A stretch of 64,000 bases of DNA from Metallyticus violacea (GCA_030762175.1 CM060838.1:16599501-16663500), one strand, 5' to 3'. Shown: positions 21,181 to 34,373, numbered from the stretch's first letter. Notes: generated by a model from the sequence alone, not told the origin. Numbers and translations: made by a program.

Positions 21181-21457
21181 CCACCACGGGTGGCCGAGGT
21201 CGTTAAGGTGCGTACTCGTAAGCGGGAGGTCTGGGGTTCGAATCCCGCCAAGATCGTCCTCCCTGATTGAGGTTTTTTACAGGCTTTCCTCAGTCTTCAT
21301 AAATGGAAAATGCCGGGGAGGTACCCTAAACTTAGGCCTGGAACGATTCCTTCCTAAAAAAAATCCTTTCTAATTTATCATTTCATCTCATATATTATAA
21401 GTGTTCACCGCCTGTGGTGCCTCAGTAGTAAAAACTGGCGTTAAAATCATTAACAAA
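21181..21457 (+). mobile_element. SINE-A copy 3 (reference copy)
   Basis: Full-length. The head 'ccacgggTGGCCGAGGTCGTTAAGG' resembles a Leu/Ser tRNA A box. It is followed by 'actcgtaagcgggaggtctgg', the B box GGTTCGAATCC, and CCGCCAAGATCG. The body reads 'tccctgattgaggtttttt', 'ggcttcctcagtcttcat' and 'gccggggaggtaccctaaac'. The tail reads 'tcaccgcctgtggtgcctc', 'agtagtaaaaactggcg' and 'ttaaaatc'. The tail contains a CACC-GCCTGT-GGTG hairpin that recurs between copies. It begins only about 30 bp beyond the end of mariner copy 1. Confidence 0.93.
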
Positions 21458-22999
21458 AATGAAACTTTAACTTACAAATAATAATTATTTATCCAACTAC
21501 AGTGTTTTAATTATGTTGATATGGTACGTCAGAACCCGGAACAGGTTTTAGGCCTAATCTTAAAGACAATAGTGATAAACTAATAAATGATATTCCTCAA
21601 CTATAGCAACTCTATAATACTTTTCCGTAATACACAAATTGCAATACTACCTTGTCAACTTGTTATGTTTCTGTAGGAAACAACACTTACTAATTTAACA
21701 TGGCAAATTAGAATCTTCCGATCTTTAACGAGCACAGCTGCTGAAACGTCGGACATGAAAGAGCTACTTTACTTTAACAATTGAATAATGTGAAGGCTTG
21801 TTTCTGAACTTGGTAAGCATTATTATAGAATAATGTTATACATATATGGAAGATGTTATGCATTTAATTTCCCAGTTTGTAGCTAGAGTGTAGATATGAA
21901 GATGAGGCCGTCACTAGCCCCTCAGAAAAAACAAAGAAATGGGAAAGGAGAGAGCGGAAAAATAAACATAAAGAAACAGCACTAATATCGAAATTGGTGT
22001 TTAGAATACTCAATGTATCAGCACACTATTCAACAAAAACAGCAAACACAGTAATAAAGAAATGAAAAAAGAAGAAAACTGCTAACTTGGTGAGAAATGT
22101 CCTTATTTACAATTTCTTATCCAGCATGACGCTGACGGTCAAGTTGGAATACGGCAGAAGTGTGGAAACATAGTTACCTACTGTTGCCTGGAGAGGGCTG
22201 ACTTAATAAACTGTGGGGTGGAGTCGTGTATTGTTTACCAAATGTTCATCGTTGTCCTCTTTCCAAGAAGTTCCGCCTGAAGCAATTTCCAGGCGCCTCG
22301 AATTCTTTAACTGAGCTCTAGGTCAAAAAAGAGTTTACAATGGTCTATAAACAAATAAATGGAATGGGCTTCAGTACGCATCAGTTTAATTTTCCAGTTA
22401 ATTAAATTACATGAGTTTTGCTTAAAATTGCTGATTACCTTATCAACGATTTTGCTCTTCACAAAGGGATTTAGTCAAAGGTTTTCGTTTTAATAGTTTT
22501 AATTTTGAAACTTAAAATTACTACATTCTGCATATTTACATCCATTTATAGATGGATATATTCCATATTATTTGCTTTAGTCCTACAGTGGCTCATATTG
22601 ATACATTTGTTATTCTTATTAAAATGCAGACTTCTTAGTCACCAAAACTTGGAGAATAGTGGAGTAGCTCCATTCCATTGCCTTCAATTATAATTTTCTC
22701 TGTTTGAGCTATGATCTAGACCCTCTAGATCCTACACCAATATCAGGAAAATTGATTTGAATTACTTTTTTCTGGTTTTATATTATTTGGTTTAAGAATG
22801 CTTCAGTTACATAATTTTTTCACAGCAATTTATCAAGAAGGTTTTCAGCAACAGTGCAGAATTTCAAAATAAAAAATTAACTATGACAAGGAAACTTTTG
22901 ATCTCGTTCGTATTGTTTCGTGTGTCTAATCCTCTAAATACTGTAATTTATTATTCATTTTCAAAACTCTATCAAGAAAAGTGATGTAAGCTCATTGCT
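21458..22999. other. Intergenic stretch, no gene seen
   Basis: AT-rich sequence without supported features. The 62-codon plus frame at 22505-22693 has no motif. Confidence 0.4.
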
Positions 23000-23121
23000 A
23001 TTTATGAGAACTGAGGAAAACCTATAAAAAAAAAGCTCAGTTAGGGAGGATGTTCTTGATGGGAATGGAACCCCAGTCCTCCCGCTCACAATTCCTCCCC
23101 TTAATGACCTTGGCCACCCTC
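23000..23121 (-). mobile_element. SINE-A copy 4 (3'-truncated, old)
   Basis: Only the head half remains: 'gaactgaggaaaacct', 'gttagggaggatgttc', a decayed B box 'gggaatggaacccc', 'agtcctcccgctcac' and 'aatgaccttggccacc'. The tail half is missing and the tRNA-like region is heavily mutated. Confidence 0.8.
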
Positions 23122-23641
23122 CACTGTTTACATTTGGACTGATATGAGCTGTACATAGGTTATTTATTTTACAAAAAGATCTGTAAGTTATTTGCGGTGT
23201 TGCATAACGAAACTTTCTGTAAGACCGCTTTTTGTACATCTAGGAATACTTATTTGTCTTCGATGTTTATACTTGGCTGTCTTTTATATGTAAAAGATAA
23301 TTTACTACATTCCTACTTGTTCTTTTCTACATCACAATTTAACTCGTACTAGATTGAATATATATCTTAATAATCCGAAATATAGAACTACAATGAAACA
23401 TTTTGTGTATTTCTCTTATAAGTGTATTTCTTACAAATACGATTAGAAATTTACCTTTGACTACATTCAAATTAAAAAGAGAATTTTTGTTGAATTGTTG
23501 GGCATTACAAAAGAGAGAAAAATCTCTAAAAGACCAGTCAAATCGACTCTCTTGCAAAATGCTCTCTATAGTGTTGGTAAATTTTTAATATAAGATGTTA
23601 ATATTTTCTTAATATCTTTTTGTTTTCAAATTTAAGTCTGA

Positions 23642-23643
<2 letters not shown>
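23122..23643. other. Intergenic stretch, no gene seen
   Basis: Two opposed, overlapping short frames at 23339-23588 with no recognisable motif. AT-rich. Confidence 0.4.

Positions 23644-23685
<42 letters not shown>
23644..23685. repeat. (AT)n microsatellite, ~42 nt
   Basis: Uninterrupted AT dinucleotides, seen directly. The poly-YI frame across it on the minus strand is an artefact. Confidence 0.95.
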
Positions 23686-23687
<2 letters not shown>

Positions 23688-25030
23688 TTATACAAATGTA
23701 GGGTAATGAAACAAATAAAAATGCAATATTCAATGAAAACTTCACGTAAATAGAAAGGTTTAATTTTGAAATCCGCGACTGAAACGGGACAATAATATCG
23801 CACTACTTTCATGCTAAGCAAGCAAATGCTATAGATCCAGTTTCTTAAATATAGCTTTCTAATTATGCGCTCTACCTTTTGCTCCGTAGCAATTAACTTA
23901 GCTTGATTGAGTGATTCTTCATCCAGACAGAAAAAAAAAAGTACGAGTAATTCAATGGTGCTGTGCGTGCTACACGCATGCAAGTATGGAGAGGCTGTAG
24001 TATATCAAGTTTATCACCCCCCGTGTAGCCCGCAGGCTCATCAATCACAGTCGTACAGATAGCGAATCTTCTTTCACGCGACCGTCTAAACAAGCGGTAA
24101 ATTTCTTCAACAACATAGCGGTCAGCTCTTCACCTATTATATTAAACAATAGTTTAACATACAAACATTAATAATATATTGTATATTTCTCTTGCACTTT
24201 AAATACAAACTTCAGGGTCGTTCTCTATTGCTATTATTTAAGTAAAAGTGTTTCTGTGTAAACGGTTAGGAAATATAACTTTATACGAGCAAAAATGCTG
24301 TTCGAATATTTATTCATGTTGTTTAATTGAGGCTTTTATGAAGAATTCTCTTATTCAAAGGTCATATATCATATTGATACAGGTCTTATTGCCTCCTGTT
24401 TTGTAAATTTCAGCTAATGCTATTGAGTTAATCAAACTATTTAATTCATTTTAGTTGATAAACAGCTCCGGCAGAACTTCGATATGCTGATATATAAGAA
24501 GTGTGACTTTCGACTCCGTCATCGCGGCTGTCAGAAAGCTTTGGTTGCTGGGTCGTACAAAACTCCCATGTCTGATCACCAGTGAACTCGTGACCAAGGC
24601 TGTTAAAGAAGTACTTCAGGTGCCCAAAGCGAGCAACAGCAGTGCTGTTATTATCAGAAGAAACTAGCAATGGTGTTAGATATGAATGAACGGAGCGGAA
24701 GAAAGAATGGGACTTTGCATTTTAAAATTGAAAGGGGGGAGAAGTATTATGCATTGAAATGTGGAAAAGTTCGCTGTCAAATCTAATCTTCAGAACCGGT
24801 ATTTATTTCACATTTTAATGTTAGTAGACACTTTCCAAGATAAATATGTCTCAGGAAAAGTTAGAAAACGCTTGAAAATGTCAATATTGCAGTGATGTTT
24901 CTGAGTTATCAGTGATACAACAAGTTATAAAATGTCCACACATTGCATTGAAATGTAAGATTGCATCACAATAAAAGTCTTTAAGCCGTCATCGATGATT
25001 CAGCGTCTCCACCACTTGTCACGCTTAAGG
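23686..25030. other. Intergenic stretch with one unassigned open frame
   Basis: A 74-codon minus frame at 24670-24446 lies in GC-balanced sequence (SLGHEFTGDQTWEF, then SDSRDDGVESH). It has balanced composition but no family that I recognise. It could be a decayed exon or an unknown repeat. Otherwise nothing is supported. Confidence 0.3.
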
Positions 25031-25034
25031 CGTG

Positions 25035-25260
25035 AGCTTGGGGGTGTAACGGTAGGAGTGCTCAGAGAAATAATTAAAAAGTTTGCCAATGCAAATGTGG
25101 AAGGCGTTGTACTCCATCTCTGTTAACGTCCTGAAGTGACCGCTCTACTGAGTTGATGATGGTTCTTTCATTTTTGCAAAAAGATCGTAGTCACACAGGC
25201 TCATATCGGGTGAGTATGGTGGAGTATCTCTCAGTTCAATCGACGTAAGAGGGCTTATTC
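25035..25260 (-). mobile_element. Tc1/mariner-superfamily remnant, third catalytic Asp region
   Basis: The minus strand at about 25245-25075 reads PPYSPDMSLCDYDLFAKMKE and, after an in-frame stop, TEMEYNAFHICIG. This matches the 'HPPYSPDMSPCDYDLFAKxKEPLRG' block around the last catalytic Asp in one insect mariner lineage. The lineage is distinct from the two mariner copies at 20 and 50 kb, which read YSPDLSPSDY. The 'LRGTRY…DEL' block is missing by deletion. No upstream catalytic motif or terminal repeat was recognised. 25260-25680 may be the rest, but I cannot read it. Confidence 0.72.
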
Positions 25261-28200
25261 ACACACAGTACATCGACGATCAACATCCAACAGGGAAGCA
25301 AAGAGCTGCATTGAATGGTCGTCCTGAACATATCTGCACGAATCACTTTTACTAATCTTATTGTGCGACATGGCAATGCTGCATCGTCATGTGCTTAATG
25401 TTGATCACGATAACACTCTTGAGCATCACCACCTAATGCAACTTCAATGTTGATCCATGAATGTTGTATCAGTTTCCAAAACATATTGCTATAGCGCTTG
25501 CACTATCCACCTCGTAGGCATCGAGGCATCGTAGTACGTCACTGAACAACGTTACCACTCGCTGCTGAAGTACATCGAACATTCCAATATCGGATTCACA
25601 CAACCCCTTTTACTAACAAGGACGCAACCGCTGCGTGATGCCAGTTTGGTACTACTTTTTATCCAGCCTTAGTATTCCTAGACCCGGTATAGGAAAATAC
25701 ATAAAATCATTTTTAGGGTTCAAAACATAAAAACGTAAGTGGGTTTTACAAACGTTTCCTTAACATTTGAATTGACGTGACTGCCTTTGGTACCCCGGAT
25801 GCAAGTGAATTTTAGTATCTATTTTATTCATGGTGTTTGTGTTATGCAACGGGATAGAAGGTACGATCATAAGTAACAAAAGCCTCATTAACATGGTATC
25901 CGGCCCATGTATCAACTTATAGCGCGGTTCATCTTGTGGATGAGGATCGTAATAGACCTCTTGGAGAAATATGGAAAGCGTTATGAAGGTGTCTCGTGCA
26001 TACCTAGATGTATATGCGTTCATAGCTATTTATTTATAGACTTTACACATAAATTTCCAGGTTGAACAGGTTTTTAGGTTATTAGGTTTTAGGACCTAAT
26101 ATTTTAAATTTTAAATATATATTTTAAAGAACAAATATTTAAATATTATAGATGTTTTTCAAATAAAGACACTGCCAGAATATACTTGAGGAATAAAGAT
26201 ATTACATAATATTTTATTACTTAATTGCACTATATGCATAAAGCTTTAGAGGCATAGCTCAAGTTATGAATTTATTTTATTTAACCAAGCTATAAAGCAA
26301 ATAGTAACACTTTTTTCACATTACATTTTTGAAACAGCTAATAAATTACACATTATTAAAACAAAACCTACGATCTCTCCAACATATGCTTAAATTGAGA
26401 AATTAAATTGTATAACTTATAATACAATTTTATTGAGCAAATTGTAGTGAATACTATTATTCCTACTTTGTTATTATAGGTTACAGGTCTCAAAAACAAA
26501 AATAGATTTCGATTGCATTCTTAGTAGAGATATTCTCAATACCTCGAAACTTAATGTACAACACTTTTTAATTACTACTGTCACAAGTAGCACATTTTAG
26601 ATAGTCGGAGTAGACGGTGTTTCATTCATAAATTTCTGAATTGCAGGTAGCAGGAACCAAGTAATTGGGTACGCTCTACTGCTGATATGGTAATGAAAAC
26701 GCCCCCTTCACGTAACTTGTGCCTAATTGCAGTTTTAAGTATATATTTTTTAACATTCATATCTAGAACGTTTTCAATTTTCGTGGATATGAAAAAACCT
26801 TGCCCCGCCCACAAAAAAAATCAGTTTTGAGTCTCACCAATAATTAAAGAAACGTTGGATAAGCATATCATGTGATCTGTTAAACTATATTATCACATGT
26901 AAATTGTTGTAATAATTTCGTACTACACCATCTTTAGCAATAAAGTTGATTTTTCTCTACTAACTAGTTGTTATTTTGAGAGGACAGAAGACGGTGCGTT
27001 TCGTGGTCTATCTTTTTCGGGTAATATGTGTGAAATTTAGAATTATTTTCATTGGAATCCTGTGAGTGATAGGGCGCACTATTTTCAACATTTGTAAAAC
27101 GAATTTTTCGCGGATGGAAACTCTTACAACACTAACAATAGTTGTAAATGTGAAATGTATCGTAATAAAAATGCATTCGATTAATAAGGATTTTAAAATA
27201 GATTTGATTAATATATTAATAATGTCAAACAATAAAATAATAGATTTGTATTTTATTTGATAAAACATTTGAAAGTATCGAGACTAAAGCATGTATAGCT
27301 ATCGAGTATCGAGATAAGTTGGTATCGACTCCTCTCTAATTCTTAGTATTAAGTTAAGCGATGAGGATTTGAACCCATACTGAAGACAACCGCTCGAGTT
27401 GCGGAGGTTTTGGGTGAGCAGGTCCTGCTGGTTCACTCTCCCACTACTATTGATTTTACAGACAGACGTTCACTGCCTCTTGATCTGACACAAGACGTCC
27501 TCTTGAAACTGCAGTTAAGGAGTTGCAACACTTTTTGTTAAATTAAGGAGCCAATTATCACAAAAATTTAAAAAATGGCAATTGGTAGAAAAATATATAA
27601 ATACCATTGCTTTCTGCGTGCGCTAAAGCTATAAGTCCTTCTAGAGGTGGGGACACGAGCTGATAACAGCCAATGAAAAAATTTTTGTGAATATAAATTG
27701 TTTAATACTTGAAAAAATATAATTTTGTTAGTATGTACATTACTAACTCAGTTTTTCATTATCGATGACTAGCAAACATCGAGTCGTAAGAGTGATTGAT
27801 AATGCATCTACGTAACCTATCAGCGATTTTCCTTGTCCAGGTGTCAATGTCTACACATTATATATTATATACTAATTCTACACATTTAATAATTCAAGAA
27901 TGTTCTAAAATAAATAAGTGATCATTAATACAAATCAGCATAATTATGAATCAGGTTTGGAATTCCGCGCACATGTGACGAAGGGTGGTGATATTGCCCA
28001 ATTTCAAGTCGCGCATTGGCCGCTGGGATCAAACCCGCGTCGTAAATTCGTTTACGGAACTGTCAAATAAATAAGTATAAGCAAAAATTAATCTACAGCT
28101 TAATACACATTTATTAGAGGTATTTAAAATTTCAAAGAAATAATTAAGTAAATAAAACTATAAAAAATTAATACAGATTGGCTGCTAACATGAGAATATT

Positions 28201-28730
28201 GACATAAAAATGTTAACTATATATTTTAAAATTAAACTCTCAAATGAGCTAAATGAAAAAGGATATAGATAAATAAATAAAGAAGCTATAATCGTAAAAA
28301 ATTATTAACATTACTGCAATTTTAACTTCTTTTTATTAAGGAAAGTTTGCCATTGGAAAATAAAAATCTTCCATAAAGTTCTTGTAAGAATATTTCATAA
28401 ATATTATCCACATGCAGATTAATGCAGAAGCATATCTTTTTACGTTGAAAGAAAAGCAATGGTTCAGAAAATTAAATACGATCATCCATTATCACTTACT
28501 TTATTGGCTACTTCTCGTGGGTTGCTCCGGAATTGAATTCGCTGCTCCTGAACCTATCGAGGTAGAAATGTCTCATATAATTGTCTGTAAAATGATTGTA
28601 TAGACCATGAAAAGTTAAAATGCAAAATTCTGAAGGATTTCCTACAAATGATTTGTGGTAATGGAATAAAAGAGGCTTTATTTTTGGTTCTTAATATTAA
28701 AGTTAGCTTTGTTCACGTTAAACCTCGTGT
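25261..28730. other. AT-rich stretch, no gene seen
   Basis: Contains an 87-codon minus frame at 26023-25760 (QEVYYDPHPQDEPRYK) without a family assignment, two complementary frames at 27008-27268, and a small tRNA-like motif near 27370 that I rejected. Otherwise AT-rich, with no feature that I can support. Confidence 0.35.
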
Positions 28731-28835
28731 TAGCAGCAGCAGCAGTATCAGCAGCAGTAGTATCAGCAGCAGCAGCAGCAGCAGCAGTAGTATCAGCAGC
28801 AGTAGTAGCAGCAGCAGTAGTAGCAGTAGTATCAG
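28731..28835. repeat. Trinucleotide repeat (AGC/AGT/ATC)n adjacent to a LINE 3' end
   Basis: About 35 triplets, mainly AGC with AGT and ATC variants and a recurring 12-bp 'agtatcagcagc' higher-order unit. It lies exactly where the minus-strand LINE fragment ends, so it may have grown from the simple-repeat tail of that LINE. Frames through it (poly-Ser, poly-Ala, poly-Thr) are artefacts of the repeat. Confidence 0.9.
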
Positions 28836-28839
28836 AGGG

Positions 28840-29474
28840 GGTGTTGGAGAGAGTTTTGGACAACTCCCGCACTTCAGCCATGGCTTTTTGTGCTACTCCC
28901 AAGTTCCCTTATGATGTTCCAAATTTTGATGAGATCCAGAACCTTATTTCCTATAAGGGGATCATCCATGTTGGGATATGGACCGAACAGCTGATATCTT
29001 CTTCTCTCTAGGACTTCACAATCAAGGAGTAATGCTGCGCAATCTCGTGAGATTGGCCACAATGTCTACATATGGGCTCTACTAGAATGAGTCCCATTTT
29101 CTGCAAATGCTTCCTAAATTGACCAGTCCAGTAATTAATCCCACTAATCTCCTTAACTTTTCCCTTACCAACTTCAGGAGCGTTCTGGTGAGTGTGAAAT
29201 TAAGCCCACTGACAAGTCTTTTCCCACGGGCTTGTTCTGAATAATTGAACCATCGTGTTTTATGTTTCTCTCTGGTCCATAATTTAATTGCTGTTCTTAC
29301 TGTGGACCTACTAACTCTACAGGCTGATTCCGATCCTATTAAGGGGCTAGATGCTCCTTTCTTGGCTAATTTATCCGCTGCTTCATTCCCTGTCACTCCT
29401 CTGTGACCTGGCACCCACCTCAATTCAACAGAGTTGTTGTTCGACAGGACTATCAGTTTTGGAGGCAATCCCAT
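28840..29474 (-). mobile_element. Non-LTR retrotransposon 3' fragment: RNase H domain and C-terminus
   Basis: The 130-codon minus frame at 29474-29082 contains WVPGHRGVTGNEAADKLAKK. This is the hallmark of the RNase H domain in the pol protein of R1/I/jockey-group LINEs, with the conserved GH, NE and AD residues. After a frameshift near 29080 the neighbouring frame (29062-28874) supplies the C-terminal tail: CAALLLDCEVLERRRYQLFG, then IGNKVLDLIKIW. That tail corresponds to the 'HxLxxCExLxxRR' zinc-knuckle-like end. The reverse transcriptase and endonuclease are missing, so this is a 5'-truncated dead copy. Its 3' end runs into the trinucleotide repeat. Confidence 0.88.
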
Positions 29475-31528
29475 ACTAATACGAAATTGAATTAGTGAGA
29501 ATCAAGTACTAGAAGTGCAGCTTCTCTGTTTAAAAATCATAATCATATAGCATTAATTTTATAATCAGGACAATGAAAATTAAAACCCAGTTGAAGATTA
29601 TTATTCTACGAATTGCTACTTTCAGGAATCGCGAAATATTACACAAATTTAAGAAGATTTTAGAATGCAAGAACTGGAACGCTCGTTCTGGTAAAATGAC
29701 AGATAATAAATTAATACGATGTATAAAATAGCATACAAACCAAAAGATAAGAGATTTTCTGAAGAATGGGTCACATTTCCTTATGTTTATATAAAAGAAA
29801 ATAAAGAAAAAGAAGGTAAAAATAACAGTACTTGCAACACTTGCTTCAAACTTTTTAAACGTGAGTTTAAGTCGTTTATTATTTTACTTTTCATTTTTGA
29901 GTAAGAACTCCTATTTCAGGAATTTGCGTGTTTTTGATTTATAAGCCAAAGCAGCAAGATATTCGCTTGGTAAAACAGTTTCCAAGGTTTTGATTTCACG
30001 TGTAGCGAGAGAATTCTGCGGTTTCCCTTCTTTTGCATTATTAACACGTAACTCTCGCTGGTTTGTTCCGCTGCAGCTTAAGAAACTAGACGTATCAAAG
30101 CCGCTTACTTTGCTTTTCCATTACTTTCAATTTGGCTCCGTCTGCTTGGCCAGAAGCATCGCATTCGTCGCAGTTTTAAGGCTTTCTTTTAATAGCATTA
30201 CTCCATCTGTGCAAAAACTTAACAACTTGCTAGTATTGAGAATGTTATAAAAATACACACCTAATTTAACTCCGATATATGTAGACATAAAAATGTTCAA
30301 TACCAACAGGGGTATGGAAATGCTTGGTTAAGATAAGTGAATAAACCACATGGCGTTGCTTTAAGGCAAATCTCTTATCACCTTCTCACTATCCCTCTAG
30401 AGGTGACTTTTTCTAACAGCATTCATCAAACTACCAATATCACAACATTAAATTAGAGAATCTTCCATTTTGAATAAATTAACCACGTGCTCTTCTCGTT
30501 TTCCAAATATTGATATCCTCGCATCTCTGCATAAGTAATTTCATTCCTTCAGCTTAGAACCTAAATGTTCCACTTGTGCTTTTAAAAGATTTAAATATTG
30601 GACCAGATCATTTAACGCTCCCTGAGTTAACACATGCTGCACATTAAAATCTGGGTCTTCAAATCTGATCATGGACTTGAATGAATTAGTAGGTTATCAC
30701 TTCTTTCATCTGTTGTCCAAGATCCGGGAAAAATAGAAAAGGTTTCTCAGCCCTATAACTAACAGGCTGTTTAGATATTCAATCTTGTTTTTTTTTTCTT
30801 TCCCTAAGACCTCCTATTTCAGTCATACTAAGATAACAGTCCTAAATATTATTGGTTGATTTCGTCCATGCAATTGGAATTTCGAAAGGGTATAAACTTT
30901 CCGTTAATTTTTTAACCAATCCCTTAGACAGCTGATACTACTACTACAAACCCCAAGGGAAGCCCAATTTGGATTTTGATTTCCTAATTTAACACAAAAA
31001 TATAGTTCATAAGTATTTTTATTAGTGATGTTATTTTCTGTATTATATTTAATTGATATTCGTAACATAAATATTTTAATTCCTGTTTGTTTTATAATAT
31101 ACACTGTATTATATTATTGCAACCCAGGCCTTCTCAACTAAACAAGGATAGCTCTCAAACTACACAGATCTGAGGGGGGGGGGGCGCAGTGTGCGACAAC
31201 ATTCTGTCCTAAACTGGAAACTAAGTCTCAGCATTGAAAACCAGGAAGAAGTCTTCGGGATCCAACACAAAACACACACAACATAATTTGTTAAATGAAA
31301 TAAGATCTTAATGCTTTACATTTACTACATTACCTAACTTCCTTTGTACATCTAGCGTCTTAGGCGGACTGGGAGCTAGGTACATCATAATCACACACTA
31401 ACTGACGCCAAGCAAAACTCGTTATTTTCTTTGGTTTGATCAAAAACATCCCCTCTACACCCTTAGCCATGCTTATCATGAACTCAATTCCTCATCTGCC
31501 TACTATCTAATCTGCGACATTATGTCGA
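29475..31528. other. AT-rich stretch, no gene seen
   Basis: Short frames at 29719-29904 and 29990-30250 without motifs. A run of about 12 G residues lies near 31172-31184. No known repeat was recognised. Confidence 0.4.
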
Positions 31529-31610
31529 CAATGTAGTCTGTTACATCTACAATGCTGTCTATATATCAAGAATGCTGTCTGGACATCAATAATGGCGTCC
31601 ATATATTGTC
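31529..31610. repeat. Imperfect ~21-bp minisatellite, four units
   Basis: Units start at 31529 (caatgtagtctgttacatct), 31550 (caatgctgtctatatatcaa), 31571 (aatgctgtctggacatcaat) and 31591 (aatggcgtccatatattgtc). The shared core is 'aatgctgtct..acatc'. The units have diverged from each other, so the array is old. Confidence 0.7.
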
Positions 31611-31919
31611 GTCATATTGTTGCTTCATAATGTCACAATATACTACTACATTATAAACAATGCTAAATTTCTACTTTAATATGAACCAAATACAGCAGTA
31701 AAACTTAAATCGATGTTTCTGCTAGAGATAAAGAAATTTCGCTCAGTTGGTCTTCTACTTCGCACAGGAAATAAATGACGTAAGTAAATATACCGTTACA
31801 CCAGGGTTCTTGCTGATTAAAATGTAAATGAATAAAATAAGTAAATTACTATTATTATCTTTTCTTTACTGTGCTACTTACTATTAAATATATATTAGCA
31901 TTTACTACCAGAGCAAAAA

Positions 31920-31943
31920 ATAAATAAATAAATAAATAAATAA
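31920..31943. repeat. (TAAA)n microsatellite
   Basis: Six TAAA units followed by an A run, seen directly. I recognised no LINE or SINE body next to it. Confidence 0.9.
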
Positions 31944-34373
31944 AAAAAAACTGAAGATGCCATAGAGATAAAAAATTACATCATTGGACTCAGCGCTAAA
32001 ACCTAGTTCAGAAGCACCTAATTTGTTGCAAAAAATATTTAGCGGTTATTCAGTGATTATGTTAGTGTCTCTATTTCCCCGTGTAGTGTACAGTAGGGAA
32101 ATTAAAGAGGTCTATGCATACTGATAGGTAACAGTACAAGAGATATGACGTGTTGTAATTTAGCCCCATAAGCATAGTGGAAGTTCCGCAGCTATTAAAA
32201 CACTTTTCACTCTCAAATGTGACGTGACTACATAGGGGTATTAAAGATGTGCATTGAATACAGAAACACGGAAACGTCTACTGAATGCTGACCAGTGCGA
32301 AACAGTTTCTGGCTCATTCTAAATGCGAAGACCGTTGGAAGTACAAAAGAAACAGCAAGAAAGCGCTGAGCAGAACGGAAAAGCAGTTTTCCTAGCAGAA
32401 TGCTGCTATGCTTCAATGGACAGAAATTCTCTGCCAGCTTCCTGAGATATTATAAAAAACAGGAAGTAGAATTATGAAACATGCTCCAGTGTGGCCGCAC
32501 ATCCGGACTTCGTCATTGCGTGTGTCTGATACTTCAGAAATAATGGAACCGTGCCATTTTGTTACACTATGATTCTGTCCTTAAGTGTACATTCGACTTA
32601 AAAAAATTAATTTGTAGACATTAATAATTGCGCTTTCAATTTGAAGATAATAAATAAAATAATAAATATAGATTACACTCCTTACCTTACCAGCGTACAT
32701 AAAATATTACAAGGCTCTTGAACAGAACATCCAATGAAACAACAAGAAAAAAAACTGCAAGAAAGGAACCATATTAACCAAACTCTTAGCTATGTAGGAT
32801 AATTATTTTGGAGAGAAATGAAAACCGCCTAAATATATTCAGAGTCGCTCGACCTATTTGTAGTTCTATATTAATCAGTTATTCATTTTATAGAATGCGT
32901 TCTGCACAAGCACTTAAACAGTGTTCAGCTGTTAGTGGCATATTGAAAGTGAAGGGCTTTAAAATAGTTAATTTTCCTTACATATAGATTTGGTTATAAT
33001 TTACAGTTAAAAATATTACTAGAGAATATCAATCAATGATATGAAAAGTTTAAACAATTTATACAGTGCTCAAGAGATCATGCCCAGTAAGTTAAAAAAT
33101 GCAAAATTAAATAGTAATCCACTGCACTTATAATTGAATTATTGGGAATTTAATAGTGTGAATGTATGAAAGTTTTCCCCGTCCAATCGGAACACGCCAT
33201 TAGCATGTTTGAATTCGCGAAGTGCGCGTTGTGTGGTGTTCTCTGTCGCAAGTTTGTGCAAAGTCCAGTTCATGCTTTAATTCTATTTTTTTCTCGGTCT
33301 ACCAATATGTATTTTACGTAGGGGTTAATAAAATATTTGTTTCGGACATTGTCTTTGGTTTATTCTATTAACATGGTTTCTTTAGTCGTTTTTTTAAAAA
33401 AAAGTTTTAAAGCTCTATATATTTGGTTGAATTCATTAATTATATTGTTTATGTCAATTTTTTTTGTGAAAAGGTATGTTAGAGCATTGAGAGTAAAATT
33501 TATTCACCTGCTTTGCAAATGTGATTGGTTTAAATATTTTTCAAGTACAATTAAACTCCTGTTCTTGCTATAATAGGCTTATCTTGCATATGATAATATT
33601 TTAAAAAGAAGTTTTCGTTCCAAAATAGAATCCGTTGTGTCTTTTATTATAAATTAAAATATAAACTGATTTATTATTCAATATTTTAGGACTATAATTA
33701 CAGGTTACAGGAACTGAAATCTGATCTTGCTGCACAACGAAACAATTTCAAAATGTTTTATAAAAATAGTTATCCTAAATTTAAATAATTTAATGATTGC
33801 CCCTCCTTTTTGATAAAGCATGTATTGCACATGCTTTCAACAAATTCATTCATATTATAGTATTAACTGAATATGCAATTATCGAATAATTTAATGATAA
33901 TCCATAATTGTGCAATTAAAAACGCTTTGTTGGCTTCCTCATTTGTATTTCCGGTTTTAAAAGGGTTCCCCAAGCGAAAGCGTTTGAGAAGCGCTGCTTT
34001 GCAAACATTTTCAATAAACCGTCAAACTCACTCCTGGAAAATTTGCTAATTCAAATTAATAATTAATCTTTATTTTCTGATTCTTCATATTTTCAAAGGA
34101 ACACTTGCAAAGAGTAAAACAAATACTACTAAATGTACGGTAGAAAGTATAGTATACTATATTAAACTACGCAAGAGGGCTGCTCTTTAAATAATTTCTC
34201 GTAAGATTCGTTTATGTATAACAGCAGAAGGTGAAACGACAAAATCATCTTCGGTCAATCGTGTGCTATCAGGTTGGTAACTACAATGACATCTAGCACG
34301 CTTTCATAACGTCGGCACGGTATGTTCTGTTAACTATCCTCACTTCATGGAATGTGCTTATGTAATGAACCCT
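31944..34373. other. AT-rich stretch, no gene seen
   Basis: A GC-balanced island at 33185-33270 and a motif-free 62-codon minus frame (32416-32228) are the only departures from AT-rich sequence. Confidence 0.4.

Noticed and set aside
27355..27450. tRNA-like sequence ('gatttgaacccatactgaag')
   Set aside because: Only the T-arm-like word is present. No A box or acceptor pairing could be found, and no SINE body follows.
28648..29011. Poly-Ser, poly-Ala and poly-Thr proteins
   Set aside because: They are frames through the trinucleotide repeat at 28731-28835, open in several frames at once.
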